DNA of 64,000 bases from Chthonomonas sp. UBA2785 (GCA_002352215.1 DEIB01000011.1:1-64000); one strand, 5' to 3'. Counted from the stretch's first letter, positions 1-9,180 are shown. Numbers and translations: made by a program. Notes: generated by a model not told the origin, from the letters alone.

Positions 1-216
1 CGGACGGGCCAGATCAGATTTCTCGGCCCCACTGGAGAGCGGCACGATAAAGCCCGGCACGGCCTCATTGGCACCCTTGGGGGCGGTAATGGCGGCCATG
101 ATGGGCAAGGGTTGGCGAGCCGCCATGACGGTGAGATAGTAATCCTTGGCTAGCGGCGCTACCGGGGGGACCCGCTTAGCCGGTAACAAGTCTTTAAGTC
201 GAAATCGCCGGCTCAT
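1..216 (-). CDS. Hypothetical protein, partial (N-terminal 72 residues)
   Basis: An open frame on the minus strand starts at ATG 216 and runs off the left edge without a stop. The visible part is basic at the start (MSRRFRLKDLL) and then moderately hydrophobic, with no motif I recognise. Its start lies inside the last 23 bases of the upstream HTTM gene, which fits translational coupling and suggests it is the third gene of the HTTM unit. No function can be assigned. Confidence 0.55.
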   Translation of the reverse strand, partial: MSRRFRLKDLLPAKRVPPVAPLAKDYYLTVMAARQPLPIMAAITAPKGANEAVPGFIVPLSSGAEKSDLARP

Positions 217-1150
217 GGCTCTCCTGACCTTGGCCTTTGGCTTGCCGCTTCGCCTTCCACTTGTTCACCCATGCCCGCCATTCAAATCCCTCGTAGAATG
301 AGGCATAGCTAGCAATCATTAAGAACGCAAAGAGGGGGATGTTAAAACGGTACTCGATGCCCAGGTGTAAGCCGATACCCAACAAAAGGGAGATCTTACG
401 CAATGGCTTGTAAAACACCGTAGTCGCCAACATGATTTCTACGATGAGAGTTCCGTAGGTCAGAATGGCGACGAACGGCTGCTGGTCGACAAATGCGGGA
501 ACAGGAAACCGGTCGAACTCATGCAGTTGGCTCGTGTACCAAGTGGCCGTGCCATCCCGCCAAGTCGAGCCTCCCCACTTGTGCCACACGGTCGTGAAGT
601 ACACAATAGCCACCTGAATGGCCATGAGGCGGTGCGGCCACAAGCTAACTTCTGGCACTGTTGCATCGCCGGTACGCTTAAACTTGCGGAGCCAATCTAA
701 GGAGTACACGGCCCCACTTGGTGCCACCATGATGTAGAGGGCAAAGGCCCGCATGAGCGTATCGCCACTGTGGAGTAAGTCCGGGGTCCGGTGGTGGATC
801 GAGGTCAATCCGAGCCACATGATGGCCGAACTCACGCGTGTAAACAGTCCGAGAGCCGTACCCACACAACCCAGCATTGTGATGATGAACACCGCCAATG
901 TGATGCGGCTATCGGTGACTCCGGCCAGGACCGTGAGGCGCGGCACCCCGTCCGCCCAACGCTCGGCAAAAGCGACGGGAACGAATCCCTTTTCTGTGAA
1001 AAAGGCCTCGAATACATTCATCAGCATCAAGAGGTTGATGAAGATGAGTGTCCCAAAGAGAATTCGTACGATCGCTATGGTTTCCGGAGTGCCGTAACCG
1101 AACATCCAGTGCTGGAGCTTTTTGAGATCGCTCACTTTCTTTGCGCTCAT
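194..1150 (-). CDS. HTTM-domain multipass membrane protein
   Basis: This 318-residue protein has many hydrophobic helices and matches the HTTM (horizontally transferred transmembrane) family, the membrane portion shared with vitamin K-dependent gamma-carboxylases. Typical features are the early segment with IVRILFGTLIFINLL, the FTEKGFVP loop and the ATWYTSQLHEFDRFPVP segment. A TTG twelve bases upstream is possible, but ATG 1150 overlaps the TGA of the upstream gene as ATGA and follows a run of G. The upstream partner with a MFAPNP motif is the usual neighbour of such proteins. Whether it carboxylates anything is unknown; no substrate protein is visible nearby. Confidence 0.8.
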   Translation of the reverse strand: MSAKKVSDLKKLQHWMFGYGTPETIAIVRILFGTLIFINLLMLMNVFEAFFTEKGFVPVAFAERWADGVPRLTVLAGVTDSRITLAVFIITMLGCVGTALGLFTRVSSAIMWLGLTSIHHRTPDLLHSGDTLMRAFALYIMVAPSGAVYSLDWLRKFKRTGDATVPEVSLWPHRLMAIQVAIVYFTTVWHKWGGSTWRDGTATWYTSQLHEFDRFPVPAFVDQQPFVAILTYGTLIVEIMLATTVFYKPLRKISLLLGIGLHLGIEYRFNIPLFAFLMIASYASFYEGFEWRAWVNKWKAKRQAKGQGQESHEPAIST

Positions 1151-1770
1151 TTCGACCCCCAAGTGCGATAAGTATTGGGATCGACAACCAGCTCAAAGAA
1201 CTGTTCATCCTGCACCTTCGGTTCGTTTTTGAAGGCTACGGCATAAATGCGAAAGTGCTTATAGAGCCTCACACGCACGGGGACGGCCTTGTCGGCCCGG
1301 GGGTGCAGGTAAGCCATGCGGTAAGCAAACTGTGCCCACTTATAGCTTTGGTCGATGGGATGAAGGCGCTCGGTGAACTTTCGATACCGCTCATTCACAT
1401 ACTTTTCCGGAATCGGCATATGTTGGATGCGCGGATACTCGGCTTTCACAACTTCGCCATCGGCATATTCAATCTCAGCGGTCAGCCAGGAGTCTGTGTT
1501 GGCCGGGTTAGGGGCAAACATATCCCAGTACTGCCAGAAGCCAGTAACTTGTAAGTAGTAACGCAACGGTGATTCGTAACGCAACCGATTGTTGGCGGCC
1601 AGGAGTTGGTCACGGGCGCGCTGAGCACGGTCGGCCATGGTCACGGGCTCCCGGTTGAGGTTGGCACTGGGCTGCGGCCACGTCCAAATGAAAATCGCAA
1701 ACAAGTGGAACAGCACCAGGCACTGCACCCATGTGGGTGCAAGCCGAGGTGAATCCGAAGTTGCGCTCAC
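1147..1770 (-). CDS. HTTM-partner membrane-anchored protein (DUF5819-like)
   Basis: The 207-residue product has one N-terminal membrane helix (about residues 15-32) followed by a soluble domain with WDMFAPNP at about 77-84. That motif is typical of the small proteins encoded beside HTTM membrane proteins. The start is GTG, twelve bases after the hslU stop, with no alternative ATG near. The two genes overlap as ATGA, so the proteins probably form one complex in the inner membrane with the soluble domain outside. The biochemical role is not known to me. Confidence 0.7.
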   Translation of the reverse strand: MSATSDSPRLAPTWVQCLVLFHLFAIFIWTWPQPSANLNREPVTMADRAQRARDQLLAANNRLRYESPLRYYLQVTGFWQYWDMFAPNPANTDSWLTAEIEYADGEVVKAEYPRIQHMPIPEKYVNERYRKFTERLHPIDQSYKWAQFAYRMAYLHPRADKAVPVRVRLYKHFRIYAVAFKNEPKVQDEQFFELVVDPNTYRTWGSK

Positions 1771-1782
1771 GCTAGCCGTATG

Positions 1783-3150
1783 TTACACCACGGTTTGGCC
1801 GTCTTTGGCCTCGCGGATGAGTTTTCCAAGCCGCTCGCGCACCAAGTCCACGCTGATCTCAATCGTGCCTTGCAGGGTGTCTGGGGCGTTGTAAAGTTCC
1901 GGTTCCAGCAGGCGCTCCAAAAGCGTGTGCAGGCGTCGCGCCCCGATGTTCTCGAACTTCTGGTTGGCTTCCTGCGCCAAGAACGCCACTTCATCCAGGG
2001 CCTCGGGGGCAAAGGTGAGCGTCACCCCGTCCACCGCCAGCAGCTTCTCGTATTGCGCGGTCAGGCTGTTGCGCGGCTCGGTCAGGATGCGGCGGAAGTC
2101 GTCTTCACCCAGGGCCTCCAGTTCCACGCGGATAGGCAAGCGGCCTTGCAACTCGGGGATGAGGTCGCTGGGCTTGCTCATATGGAACGCTCCCGCCGCG
2201 ATGAACAAGATGTGGTCGGTTCGCACCGGGCCGAACTTGGTCTGCACCGTTGAGCCCTCAATGATCGGCAGGAGGTCGCGCTGCACGCCCTCGCGGCTCA
2301 CGTCCGGGCCGCCGCCCGAACCCGACTTGATCGCCACCTTGTCAATTTCGTCAAGGAAGATGATTCCGGTTTGTTCCGTGCGCTCCAGCGCCAGGCGGTG
2401 GATGCCCGCCCGCTCCAGCAGGCGCTTCACTTCTTGGTCCAGGAGCGTGGCGTAGGCTTCGGGCACCGGCATGGTGCGCCAGCCTCGGCGCGCCTGGAAC
2501 GGGCCACCCATTCCGGGCATGTCAATGCCCATCTCTTCCATGCCCTGCGGAGTGAAGACCTGCAGGAAGGAACTCCCCGCCTCCTCCACTTCCAGGCTCA
2601 CGCGCACTTCGTCGTACTTGCCGGCTTGCAGGTCTCGCTTGATCTGCTCACGATCTTGGCCCGCCAGAGGGTGCTCGGGTTGCGGCGTATCGGCGGAGGC
2701 AAAGTGGTCGTAGGGCGGCTCCAGGGCGGTGCGCAGCATGTCCACCATGCGCTCCCAACTCTCTTGCTCGGCCTGGGGGGTTACCGCGTCGCGCTGCTCT
2801 TGTTCCACTAGGCGCACCGCCGCGGCCACCAGTTCGCGGATCATGGATTCCACGTCGCGGCCCACATAGCCTACTTCGGTAAACTTCGTAGCCTCAACCT
2901 TTACAAAAGGTGCCCGTGCGAGCTGCGCTAGCCGGCGGGCGATCTCTGTCTTCCCGACCCCCGTCGGCCCCATCATCAAGATGTTTTTGGGCAGGATATC
3001 ATCGCGATCCTCACGCGGGACCTGCTGGCGACGGAACCGGTTGCGCAGGGCGACCGCCACCGCACGCTTGGCCGCTTGTTGCCCCACGATCGTACGATCC
3101 AGTTCGGCGACAATTTGAGCAGGGGTAAGAACTTCGATCGGAGTGGCCAT
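1783..3150 (-). CDS. hslU: ATP-dependent protease ATPase subunit HslU
   Basis: HslU is the AAA+ unfoldase that feeds substrates to the HslV peptidase in the cytoplasm. The 455-residue protein shows the HslU N-terminal signature (IVGQQAAKRAVAVALRNR), Walker A GPTGVGKTE, the ATKFTEVGYVGRDVES motif, a variable I-domain at about 110-230, Walker B IIFLDEIDK and the C-terminal small AAA domain. ATG 3150 was chosen because everything upstream in the frame runs into the divergent TPR gene. hslV normally sits immediately upstream but is not in this window. The C-terminal tail ends in DGQTVV rather than the usual aromatic-I-L ending that inserts into HslV. Nucleotide-binding motifs look intact. Confidence 0.9.
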   Translation of the reverse strand: MATPIEVLTPAQIVAELDRTIVGQQAAKRAVAVALRNRFRRQQVPREDRDDILPKNILMMGPTGVGKTEIARRLAQLARAPFVKVEATKFTEVGYVGRDVESMIRELVAAAVRLVEQEQRDAVTPQAEQESWERMVDMLRTALEPPYDHFASADTPQPEHPLAGQDREQIKRDLQAGKYDEVRVSLEVEEAGSSFLQVFTPQGMEEMGIDMPGMGGPFQARRGWRTMPVPEAYATLLDQEVKRLLERAGIHRLALERTEQTGIIFLDEIDKVAIKSGSGGGPDVSREGVQRDLLPIIEGSTVQTKFGPVRTDHILFIAAGAFHMSKPSDLIPELQGRLPIRVELEALGEDDFRRILTEPRNSLTAQYEKLLAVDGVTLTFAPEALDEVAFLAQEANQKFENIGARRLHTLLERLLEPELYNAPDTLQGTIEISVDLVRERLGKLIREAKDGQTVV

Positions 3151-3207
3151 CCGGCTGGGGTTGTACCCCCCACGGCGCATGGGGTCGGTACACTGACCCG
3201 CTGTACT

Positions 3208-5034
3208 ATGAAACTTGCCGTACTCCCCTTTAACGCGGCTTCGGGCGCGCGTCCGGCAATGGCCCGCCAACTGAGCCACTTTGCCGTTGAATACGCGCAG
3301 GCCGCCATCCAAGAGCAGATTGGGCAAGTGAACTACATGGCCCAATTTGACGACCAAGGGGCCACTCGTTACGCGCTGGTCAACCCGAGCGAAGAGCTGA
3401 ACGAAATTGAAATGCTCACGCAGTTGCTGGAGCAGTCGGAATTTGATTCGCTGATTGATGGGCTGTATCGCGAAAGCGAACTCGGTTCCGAACTCACCGT
3501 GCGCACCGTGAACAAGGCGGGCGAAGTAAGCAACGAGCGATCCATTTCCATCACCAACGCCACCCTCTTCACCGCGCTCCGCGAATTGGTGACCTACATC
3601 ACCAAGGCGGCTGGCCACGAGAACGTGAAGCTGGAAGGCGACATGGATCTCTTCGGCACCGACAACCCGGAGGCGTTCCTCAACTTCATGCTGGGCTTCG
3701 ATTCGGTGCAATACATCGAGCGCGCCCAGGGTCAAGTGGTGCGCGAATTCACGCCGCAATCCGGTTTTGATGCCCTACAGTCGGCCGTGGAATCGGACGC
3801 CGATTGGGAAGCTCCGTTCCTCAGCCTGCTCAACCTGGCTCGCATGTGCACCGCCGCTCGCATCGGCACGGCCGAAATGATCGAAGGGGCCCTCCAGAAG
3901 GCGATCTCCGTGGTGCCCAAGGATGCCCGTGGCTACTTTGCTCTGGGTGAATTCTACGGGGCGCTGAATGAGCACCAGAAGTCGGCAGAAATGTTCGAGA
4001 AGGCGATCCCGCTGGACGAAGATGAACCGGCGCTCTACACCCGCCTGGGCCTCGCCCAAATGAACCTGGGGATGCCCGCCAATGCCGAGCGCAACTTCCG
4101 CAAGGCGATTGACCGTGAACTGGAACCCAAGCCCAGCACGCAGTATCTGGCCGACATGCTGGTGAGCGTGGGTCGCGGCCACGAAGTTCCGACCCTGTGG
4201 AAGGAACGGATCGAAGCCGACGACCAGAACGCCGACGCCCACGTGCGACTCGGCATTGCTCTCATCAACACCGGCCAGGCCGAAGAGGGCGAGAAGGTGT
4301 TCGACAATGCGCTGGAAAATCTGGAAGACGCTCTGGTGGTCAAGCGGATGTACGCGCCTTATCTCGCTCAGAAGGGTGACATGGACCGCGCGCTGGACTT
4401 CTACGAAGACTGCCTCGACGTCGCCCCCACCGACCCCGGCCTGATGTACGAATACGCCCAGACGCTAGTGGCCGCCAACCGAGGCTTCGAAGCCCCGCGC
4501 GTGCTGCGCGACATGCTGCAGCTGCAACTGGAGCCGAACCTGCGCGCGAACGTGTTGGCAACCCTGGTGGAAACCGACCAGCCCAAGCGGGCCGAAGCCG
4601 TGCAACTGGCCGCGCAGAAGGTGGAAGAAGGCGACGTGGAAGGTGCGCTGCGCGAACTGCGCCCGCTGAAGACTTGGCTGGGCGACTACTGGAAGATGTG
4701 GGCCGTCATCGCCAATGCGTACAACGCGGCGGAAGAATGGCGCGACGCGGAAGAAGCTGCCGTCAAGCTGGTGGACCTGTATCCGGGCTGCGAACCCGCT
4801 TACATCGAGTACGCAACGGCTCTGGCCGGCCAAGAGCGACACGAAGAGGCCTACCAAGCTCTCGCCGTGGCCCTCAACCGGATTCCGGGTAGTGCCGCCA
4901 TTGGCCTGAACCTGGCGATGGCTGCCAAGAAGATTGGCCGCGACGACGAAGCCAAGATGCTGGCCGGCCAACTGCGCCCGGCCCTGCAGCAGCGCCCGGA
5001 CCTGATCCAGGTTCTCGATCAGCTGGAAAAGTAA
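3208..5034 (+). CDS. Tetratricopeptide-repeat protein
   Basis: The 608-residue protein has a unique N-terminal domain of about 200 residues starting MKLAVLPFNA, then repeated helical pairs with TPR spacing (for example GYFALGEFYGALNEHQKSAE, then ALYTRLGLAQMNLG and DAHVRLGIALINTG) to the C-terminus. TPR arrays are protein-interaction scaffolds; the partner is unknown. There is no signal peptide, so it is probably cytoplasmic. ATG 3208 lies 57 bases from the divergent hslU start. The gene is monocistronic, with a strong terminator directly downstream. The N-terminal domain may define a specific family that I cannot name. Confidence 0.8.
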   Translation: MKLAVLPFNAASGARPAMARQLSHFAVEYAQAAIQEQIGQVNYMAQFDDQGATRYALVNPSEELNEIEMLTQLLEQSEFDSLIDGLYRESELGSELTVRTVNKAGEVSNERSISITNATLFTALRELVTYITKAAGHENVKLEGDMDLFGTDNPEAFLNFMLGFDSVQYIERAQGQVVREFTPQSGFDALQSAVESDADWEAPFLSLLNLARMCTAARIGTAEMIEGALQKAISVVPKDARGYFALGEFYGALNEHQKSAEMFEKAIPLDEDEPALYTRLGLAQMNLGMPANAERNFRKAIDRELEPKPSTQYLADMLVSVGRGHEVPTLWKERIEADDQNADAHVRLGIALINTGQAEEGEKVFDNALENLEDALVVKRMYAPYLAQKGDMDRALDFYEDCLDVAPTDPGLMYEYAQTLVAANRGFEAPRVLRDMLQLQLEPNLRANVLATLVETDQPKRAEAVQLAAQKVEEGDVEGALRELRPLKTWLGDYWKMWAVIANAYNAAEEWRDAEEAAVKLVDLYPGCEPAYIEYATALAGQERHEEAYQALAVALNRIPGSAAIGLNLAMAAKKIGRDDEAKMLAGQLRPALQQRPDLIQVLDQLEK

Positions 5035-5052
5035 GGCTCGCGCCCAAAGCTA

Positions 5053-5095
5053 AACGGCCGGTCTCCCATGCCGGGAAGCCGGCCGTTCTTGTTTT
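5053..5095. terminator. Rho-independent terminator, probably bidirectional
   Basis: A perfect 9-bp stem AACGGCCGG / CCGGCCGTT encloses a 17-base loop and is followed by CTTGTTTT on the plus strand. It lies between the convergent ends of the TPR gene and the PrpD-family gene. Confidence 0.8.
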
Positions 5096-5113
5096 CGCTT
5101 GTCCGGTTAAGGA

Positions 5114-6670
5114 TCAGGCGTAGATGTGCAGCAGGTCGCTGGCCGAAGCAAGCGGCAAGGCTTCCAGTCGCTTCAGGCGGCGTTCGGCGTCCACCGCTCC
5201 GGCCAGGTTGGCCATGCGTTCCCACTTAGTGGCCAGGATCGCGCTGAGGTTGGCGGTGGTGTTGCGGGCGTGGCCGCTCGGGTACATCACCAGGCCGCTG
5301 TCGGCCTCCTTGCCCGTCGAAGTCGACATCACCAGCGAAGTGGGGATGCCGTCGGGATACTTGGCGTCGTACTCCGGGCCTCCGTGCTCGAACTCGATGA
5401 GAGCCATCAAGCGGCGGGTCTCCTGGTCGGCCAGGGCGGCATCATCGTAGTCCTCGGGCATCAGCATCAGGCGTTGCCACAGGGCATCATTGCCGGCGCT
5501 AGCGATGAAATTCGCATCCATCGCATGGACGGCAATCGCCTTCTTCAGCAATCGCGAGACGATGAAAACCATGGAGTGGTCGGCGCTTTGGCGGGTCTTG
5601 GGGTCGCGCTTGGCGGGGTCCCCAATGATGCCGAATGCCGGCTCGTAGGCGCGGATGAGGATGCGGGTCAGGTTCTGGCCCTGGTTATCCAGCAGGTCCG
5701 GCGATTGGCGAATGAGGTCAATCACGCCCTGCAGGGCGCCGGCGCTCTGGTGCTCATAGAGACCGAGCTTAAAGTGCATACCCATTACGGCGAAGTCGTT
5801 GCCGCTGTGCGAGAGCACCAGATCGAACGGGCTGTCGCCGTCGGTTTGGATGAACTGGCGGAACATGCACTCCGGGTTGCGGAAGATATCCTGCGGGCCG
5901 AGGAAGCCGCGCATGGCGCGCTTCATCGAGAGCACGGCCACTTCGGAGCTAATGGCGGCGCTGGCGCCCTTGCTGTCGCTCAGTTGCTTGCCAGCGCGGA
6001 TGGCGCGCCAGGGGATGTAGTGCGCGACGACCATGCCAATGGCACTCTCAATCTGCTCCGCCGTGGCCCCGTGGAGAGCCCCGTAGACCGCCGCCGAGGC
6101 AATCGCTCCGTGCACCACGTGGTCGATCTTGTAAGTTTTGAGTGAGAAAACTTCTGCCAATCGCCCTCGGATTTCATCCAGCGCCACCATGGCACGAAGG
6201 GCGGTCTGGCCGTCCAGGCCGTTCTCTTGGCAGGCGGCAATCACCACCGGATAGAAGTCGTTGTGGCCGAACTCACCGGCGGTGTGCCCCAGGTTGGGGT
6301 TGAAGCCAAAGTTCGTTCCGTTGCTGTCCCATTCGCGCACTGCGCTGCTGTTGGCCACCACGGCCTTCTCGGACTTCACACGGTTGGTGGAGAAGAACAC
6401 GGTGGCGCCACCGGCATCGGTGTATTCCAGGGCTTCGGCACGCAGGATGGTGGGAGCGTTGGTGCCCAGGGCCAGCGCACTCGCGCCGCACAGCACCGCA
6501 TCGGTGTGGAACATGTGCGTGCGCATCAGCACTTCGGGGGCCAGGCCTTGCCCGAGCCGGCCGGAAACCATGTCAATGGCGTATTGCCCAATGCCCCGGG
6601 CTTGGTTGGTGTTCCGCAACAGGGTCACGGCGACGTCGGCGGATGGAAAAGCGGTCACGGGCAAAATCAT
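5114..6670 (-). CDS. MmgE/PrpD family protein (2-methylcitrate dehydratase-like)
   Basis: The 518-residue product matches the MmgE/PrpD fold, whose best-known member dehydrates 2-methylcitrate in propionate breakdown. Family features include ALDEIRGRL followed by IDHVVHGAIASAAVYGALHG, the YIPWRAIRAGKQLSDSKG segment with the conserved WR and K, and a C-terminal lid domain. The frame extends upstream to 6844, but ATG 6670 (MILPVTAF) has an AGGGGG box and the extension looks like low-quality sequence overlapping the neighbour. No prpB or prpC lies nearby, so the true substrate is uncertain; members also include iminodisuccinate epimerase and cis-aconitate decarboxylase. Confidence 0.8.
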   Translation of the reverse strand: MILPVTAFPSADVAVTLLRNTNQARGIGQYAIDMVSGRLGQGLAPEVLMRTHMFHTDAVLCGASALALGTNAPTILRAEALEYTDAGGATVFFSTNRVKSEKAVVANSSAVREWDSNGTNFGFNPNLGHTAGEFGHNDFYPVVIAACQENGLDGQTALRAMVALDEIRGRLAEVFSLKTYKIDHVVHGAIASAAVYGALHGATAEQIESAIGMVVAHYIPWRAIRAGKQLSDSKGASAAISSEVAVLSMKRAMRGFLGPQDIFRNPECMFRQFIQTDGDSPFDLVLSHSGNDFAVMGMHFKLGLYEHQSAGALQGVIDLIRQSPDLLDNQGQNLTRILIRAYEPAFGIIGDPAKRDPKTRQSADHSMVFIVSRLLKKAIAVHAMDANFIASAGNDALWQRLMLMPEDYDDAALADQETRRLMALIEFEHGGPEYDAKYPDGIPTSLVMSTSTGKEADSGLVMYPSGHARNTTANLSAILATKWERMANLAGAVDAERRLKRLEALPLASASDLLHIYA

Positions 6671-6719
6671 ACCGGGACCCCCTAAAAGGAGGCCCCGGCG
6701 CGTTAGGGACTGGGTGCCT

Positions 6720-7364
6720 TTAGAACCGGACGCCGAACAGGATGCCCGGCAGTTGGAGGTCGTAAAGGTAGAGGCCGCCGAAGACATCGCCCCGGTCGTG
6801 GGTGACGAACAGGTGCTCGCGGAGGCCGTCCTCTTGGATGCCAATCGAGTACTGCGGCGCGAACGAATAGCGAGCCCCGCCGATGAGGCGCGCCCGGCTA
6901 TCCGTGCGGCGGAAGCCGATGCCCACGTAGGTGCTGAGCTTGTCCCAGCGCTTCTCGAACGTCATGGCGTACCCCGGGTTGCCGGTGGTGGTTTCCTGGG
7001 TGCCCAGCATGATGTTCACGCTGGGGGTCTTTTCTCGCTCCGGCACGAGGTTGGCCGAAAGCAGGAACCGGATGGCGTTTTGCTTGCTGAGGTGGGCGAC
7101 CCCGAACTGCAAGCGCGGATCGGCGCGGTACCACAGGAAGGTTTCGGCTTCGGTGACGGAGCGAGGCACGTAGAGCGTGCTGAGATTCCAGTTGCGCTCG
7201 GTTTGCGAGCTCGCGCCAAAGCCACCGGCCACACAGAGCGGGCATCGGGCTTCGGATTCGACGTGGTCACCTTCGGCGTCTTGGCCGAAAGCAAGCGATG
7301 AGGTGGCCAGAAGGCTGGCCATAAGTAGCGTTTTGTTGAGCATTTCTGATAGATATCGGTTCAT
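6720..7364 (-). CDS. Exported beta-rich protein, probable outer-membrane barrel
   Basis: The 214-residue product has an N-terminal signal sequence (LLMASLLATSSLAFG, cut near residue 27), then a CPLC pair and alternating polar/hydrophobic strands such as YSIGIQEDGLREHLFV and VFGGLYLYDLQLPG. It ends in GVRF; a terminal phenylalanine is typical of outer-membrane beta barrels. Two starts are possible, ATG 7364 or ATG 7343, and the second gives a more normal signal peptide. It follows a small Cys-rich exported protein by 42 bases, so the two may be co-expressed. I do not recognise the family. Confidence 0.65.
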   Translation of the reverse strand: MNRYLSEMLNKTLLMASLLATSSLAFGQDAEGDHVESEARCPLCVAGGFGASSQTERNWNLSTLYVPRSVTEAETFLWYRADPRLQFGVAHLSKQNAIRFLLSANLVPEREKTPSVNIMLGTQETTTGNPGYAMTFEKRWDKLSTYVGIGFRRTDSRARLIGGARYSFAPQYSIGIQEDGLREHLFVTHDRGDVFGGLYLYDLQLPGILFGVRF

Positions 7365-7406
7365 GGCTCCTGCCGCTATGCAGGCCGAAGCAACATCGAA
7401 TCTCGA

Positions 7407-7745
7407 TCAGAACGGGGGTGCGCGTCCGGGTGGGGCCCGGGGTCCGGTGGTACTAACCCAAGGGGCGGGTTCCGTCTCAATGGGTTCGGCCACCACCACC
7501 GGGTTCGGCAATACGAGAACTGGAAACTCAATCGTCGCCACGACCGGCGCGTAGAAGGCTTGCGTTTCGGAAGGAGCGGGCGCCGGGTCCGGCGCCTGAA
7601 CGCACCCGCAGTGGGTTTGGCACGCGCACGGCTGGACCACGTGCTGGCAGCAGCCCTGGTGATGGGGGGCGGGCGCACTCAGCGCAGACCAGGGAAGTGC
7701 AAAGATCCCCAGTCCACACGCTAACAGAACGCGAAGTGCCCGCAT
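7407..7745 (-). CDS. Small exported Cys/Pro-rich hypothetical protein
   Basis: The 112-residue product carries a clear signal peptide (RALRVLLACGLGIFALPW, cleavage after SALSA). A short segment at about residues 31-50 then holds five cysteines and four histidines (HHQGCCQHVV, CACQTHCGC). The rest is rich in proline, valine and alanine. The Cys/His cluster looks like a metal-binding or disulfide-rich element. The start is ATG with an upstream AGGAA. No family assignment is possible from the sequence alone. Confidence 0.6.
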   Translation of the reverse strand: MRALRVLLACGLGIFALPWSALSAPAPHHQGCCQHVVQPCACQTHCGCVQAPDPAPAPSETQAFYAPVVATIEFPVLVLPNPVVVAEPIETEPAPWVSTTGPRAPPGRAPPF

Positions 7746-7763
7746 GCCTGATTCCTAATCTAC

Positions 7764-8438
7764 CTAACCATTTTCTTCGGGATATGATTCCGGGACCCGC
7801 TCAGTGGCCCGGTACACCAGCGCCGCCACCGCGCCCCCAAGGAAAGGCCCGCCTGCCGTGACCAAAAGAATGTCCAGCGGCCCGCGATTCACTGCGGCAT
7901 TCACCAAGGCCGTCCCGGTGGCTACGGCGGGGTTGAAAGAAGCCCCCGAAATCGGTCCCACGGCCAGGATCCCCGCCATCACAATCCCACCAATGGCAAA
8001 GCCATAGTAGCTATTGGGTTGTTGGCGCGGGCTCACGGCCACATGAAAGATGAGGAAAACCAGCGCAAACGTGAACAGAAACTCGCACACGAAAGCCGCG
8101 CCCGTGCTGACCGCTGGATTCGGCGTAGGGGTAAAGGACTTGCCCAGCGCCCACGCCACCACGCCCGCCGCTGCTGCAGCCGCCGCCACCTGCACCAGAA
8201 TGAACGCCGCCATCCGGCGCAAGCTCATGAGGCCTGACATACAGAGGGCCACGGAAACCGCGGGGTTGTATTGCGCCCCAGAAACCGCCCGCCCCATGTA
8301 GATCAGGGCCGTGAGGCCAAAGCCCACGCTCAAGATGCCAATGGAGGAGTCGCCAACGGTCACGGCGAACCCAATGATCAGCACCAAGAAGAAAGTGCCG
8401 ATGAACTCCATCAGGAGCATGGGGAACACGCGTGGCAT
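7764..8438 (-). CDS. MIP-family channel (aquaporin/glycerol facilitator)
   Basis: The 224-residue product is an inner-membrane channel of the major intrinsic protein family. Six hydrophobic helices form two repeats, each with an NPA box: QYNPAVSV near residue 58 and SFNPAVATG near 168. The N-terminal MEFIGTFFLV helix and the AGILAVGPISGA segment are also typical. The small size and the alanine after the first NPA region fit a water-type aquaporin better than GlpF, but the selectivity residues cannot be judged safely. It lies 25 bases downstream of birA. Confidence 0.85.
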   Translation of the reverse strand: MPRVFPMLLMEFIGTFFLVLIIGFAVTVGDSSIGILSVGFGLTALIYMGRAVSGAQYNPAVSVALCMSGLMSLRRMAAFILVQVAAAAAAAGVVAWALGKSFTPTPNPAVSTGAAFVCEFLFTFALVFLIFHVAVSPRQQPNSYYGFAIGGIVMAGILAVGPISGASFNPAVATGTALVNAAVNRGPLDILLVTAGGPFLGGAVAALVYRATERVPESYPEENG

Positions 8439-8463
8439 CCGCGCGGGTTTACCTACTTTTGCG

Positions 8464-9180
8464 TTAAGAGGTCACGGGTCCGAAGAGAGCGTCCGCCGCC
8501 ATCACCTGCACCGTCTCGCCATCAAGCGAGGCAATCAGCTCGCCCATCGGGCCAAGGGCAATCGCCGTGGCAATCTCCCCGGTGGGTACCTGATATCGCT
8601 TACCGGGCGTGTTGTCATACATCATCCACACGGGCTTCAGGTCTTCCCATTCGCGTGGCATCCGGAACTGGGCGAGGCGGCGCATCAATTCCTCAGCGAC
8701 CGCAGCGGCTTCGGTTCGATGACCACGTTCTAGGTGCAGACTGGTCGCTCGGTGGGCAATGGCCTCGGGAAAACTGGCTTGATTGAGATTGATCCCAATG
8801 CCAATCACCGGGATGCGGCGACCTTCGCCGTCGGGATAAAGCTCGGTGAGGACGCCCCCTACCTTGCGTCCACCAATCACGAGATCATTGGGCCACTGCA
8901 ATTGGCAGTGGATGATGCCCGCCGCCGCCGCTGCCACGCCCATTCCGATCAACCAAGGTGCTTTGTGGTCGGCCCATTCGGGGAATGTGATGCTCATCAG
9001 CAAGGATTGGCCCGCTTCATCGTGCCAAACGCGTTCAAAGCGGCCTTTGCCCGATACTTGGGTTTCGGCACGGATCGCCCGGGGCATCGTTCCCATCGCA
9101 AGGCGGCGGGAAACCTCTAGTTGGGTCGAGTCAACGGCGGCTAAGACCTCAATTTCCGTTGGCAGGGCCGTGGTCATCAT
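8464..9180 (-). CDS. birA: Biotin--[acetyl-CoA-carboxylase] ligase, catalytic domain only
   Basis: BirA activates biotin as biotinyl-AMP and transfers it to the carrier lysine of acetyl-CoA carboxylase. The 238-residue protein contains the adenylate-binding loop in a variant form (SGKGRFERVW), the WPNDLVIGGRKVGGVL motif with the catalytic lysine, and a small C-terminal SH3-like domain. It lacks the N-terminal winged helix of E. coli BirA, so it is a class I ligase with no repressor function. The start overlaps the nadC stop as ATGA; a second ATG follows directly. Confidence 0.9.
   Translation of the reverse strand: MMTTALPTEIEVLAAVDSTQLEVSRRLAMGTMPRAIRAETQVSGKGRFERVWHDEAGQSLLMSITFPEWADHKAPWLIGMGVAAAAAGIIHCQLQWPNDLVIGGRKVGGVLTELYPDGEGRRIPVIGIGINLNQASFPEAIAHRATSLHLERGHRTEAAAVAEELMRRLAQFRMPREWEDLKPVWMMYDNTPGKRYQVPTGEIATAIALGPMGELIASLDGETVQVMAADALFGPVTS

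Noticed and set aside
3151..3759. Upstream extension of the hslU frame by about 200 codons
   Set aside because: It covers the divergent TPR gene start; the HslU family begins at ATG 3150.
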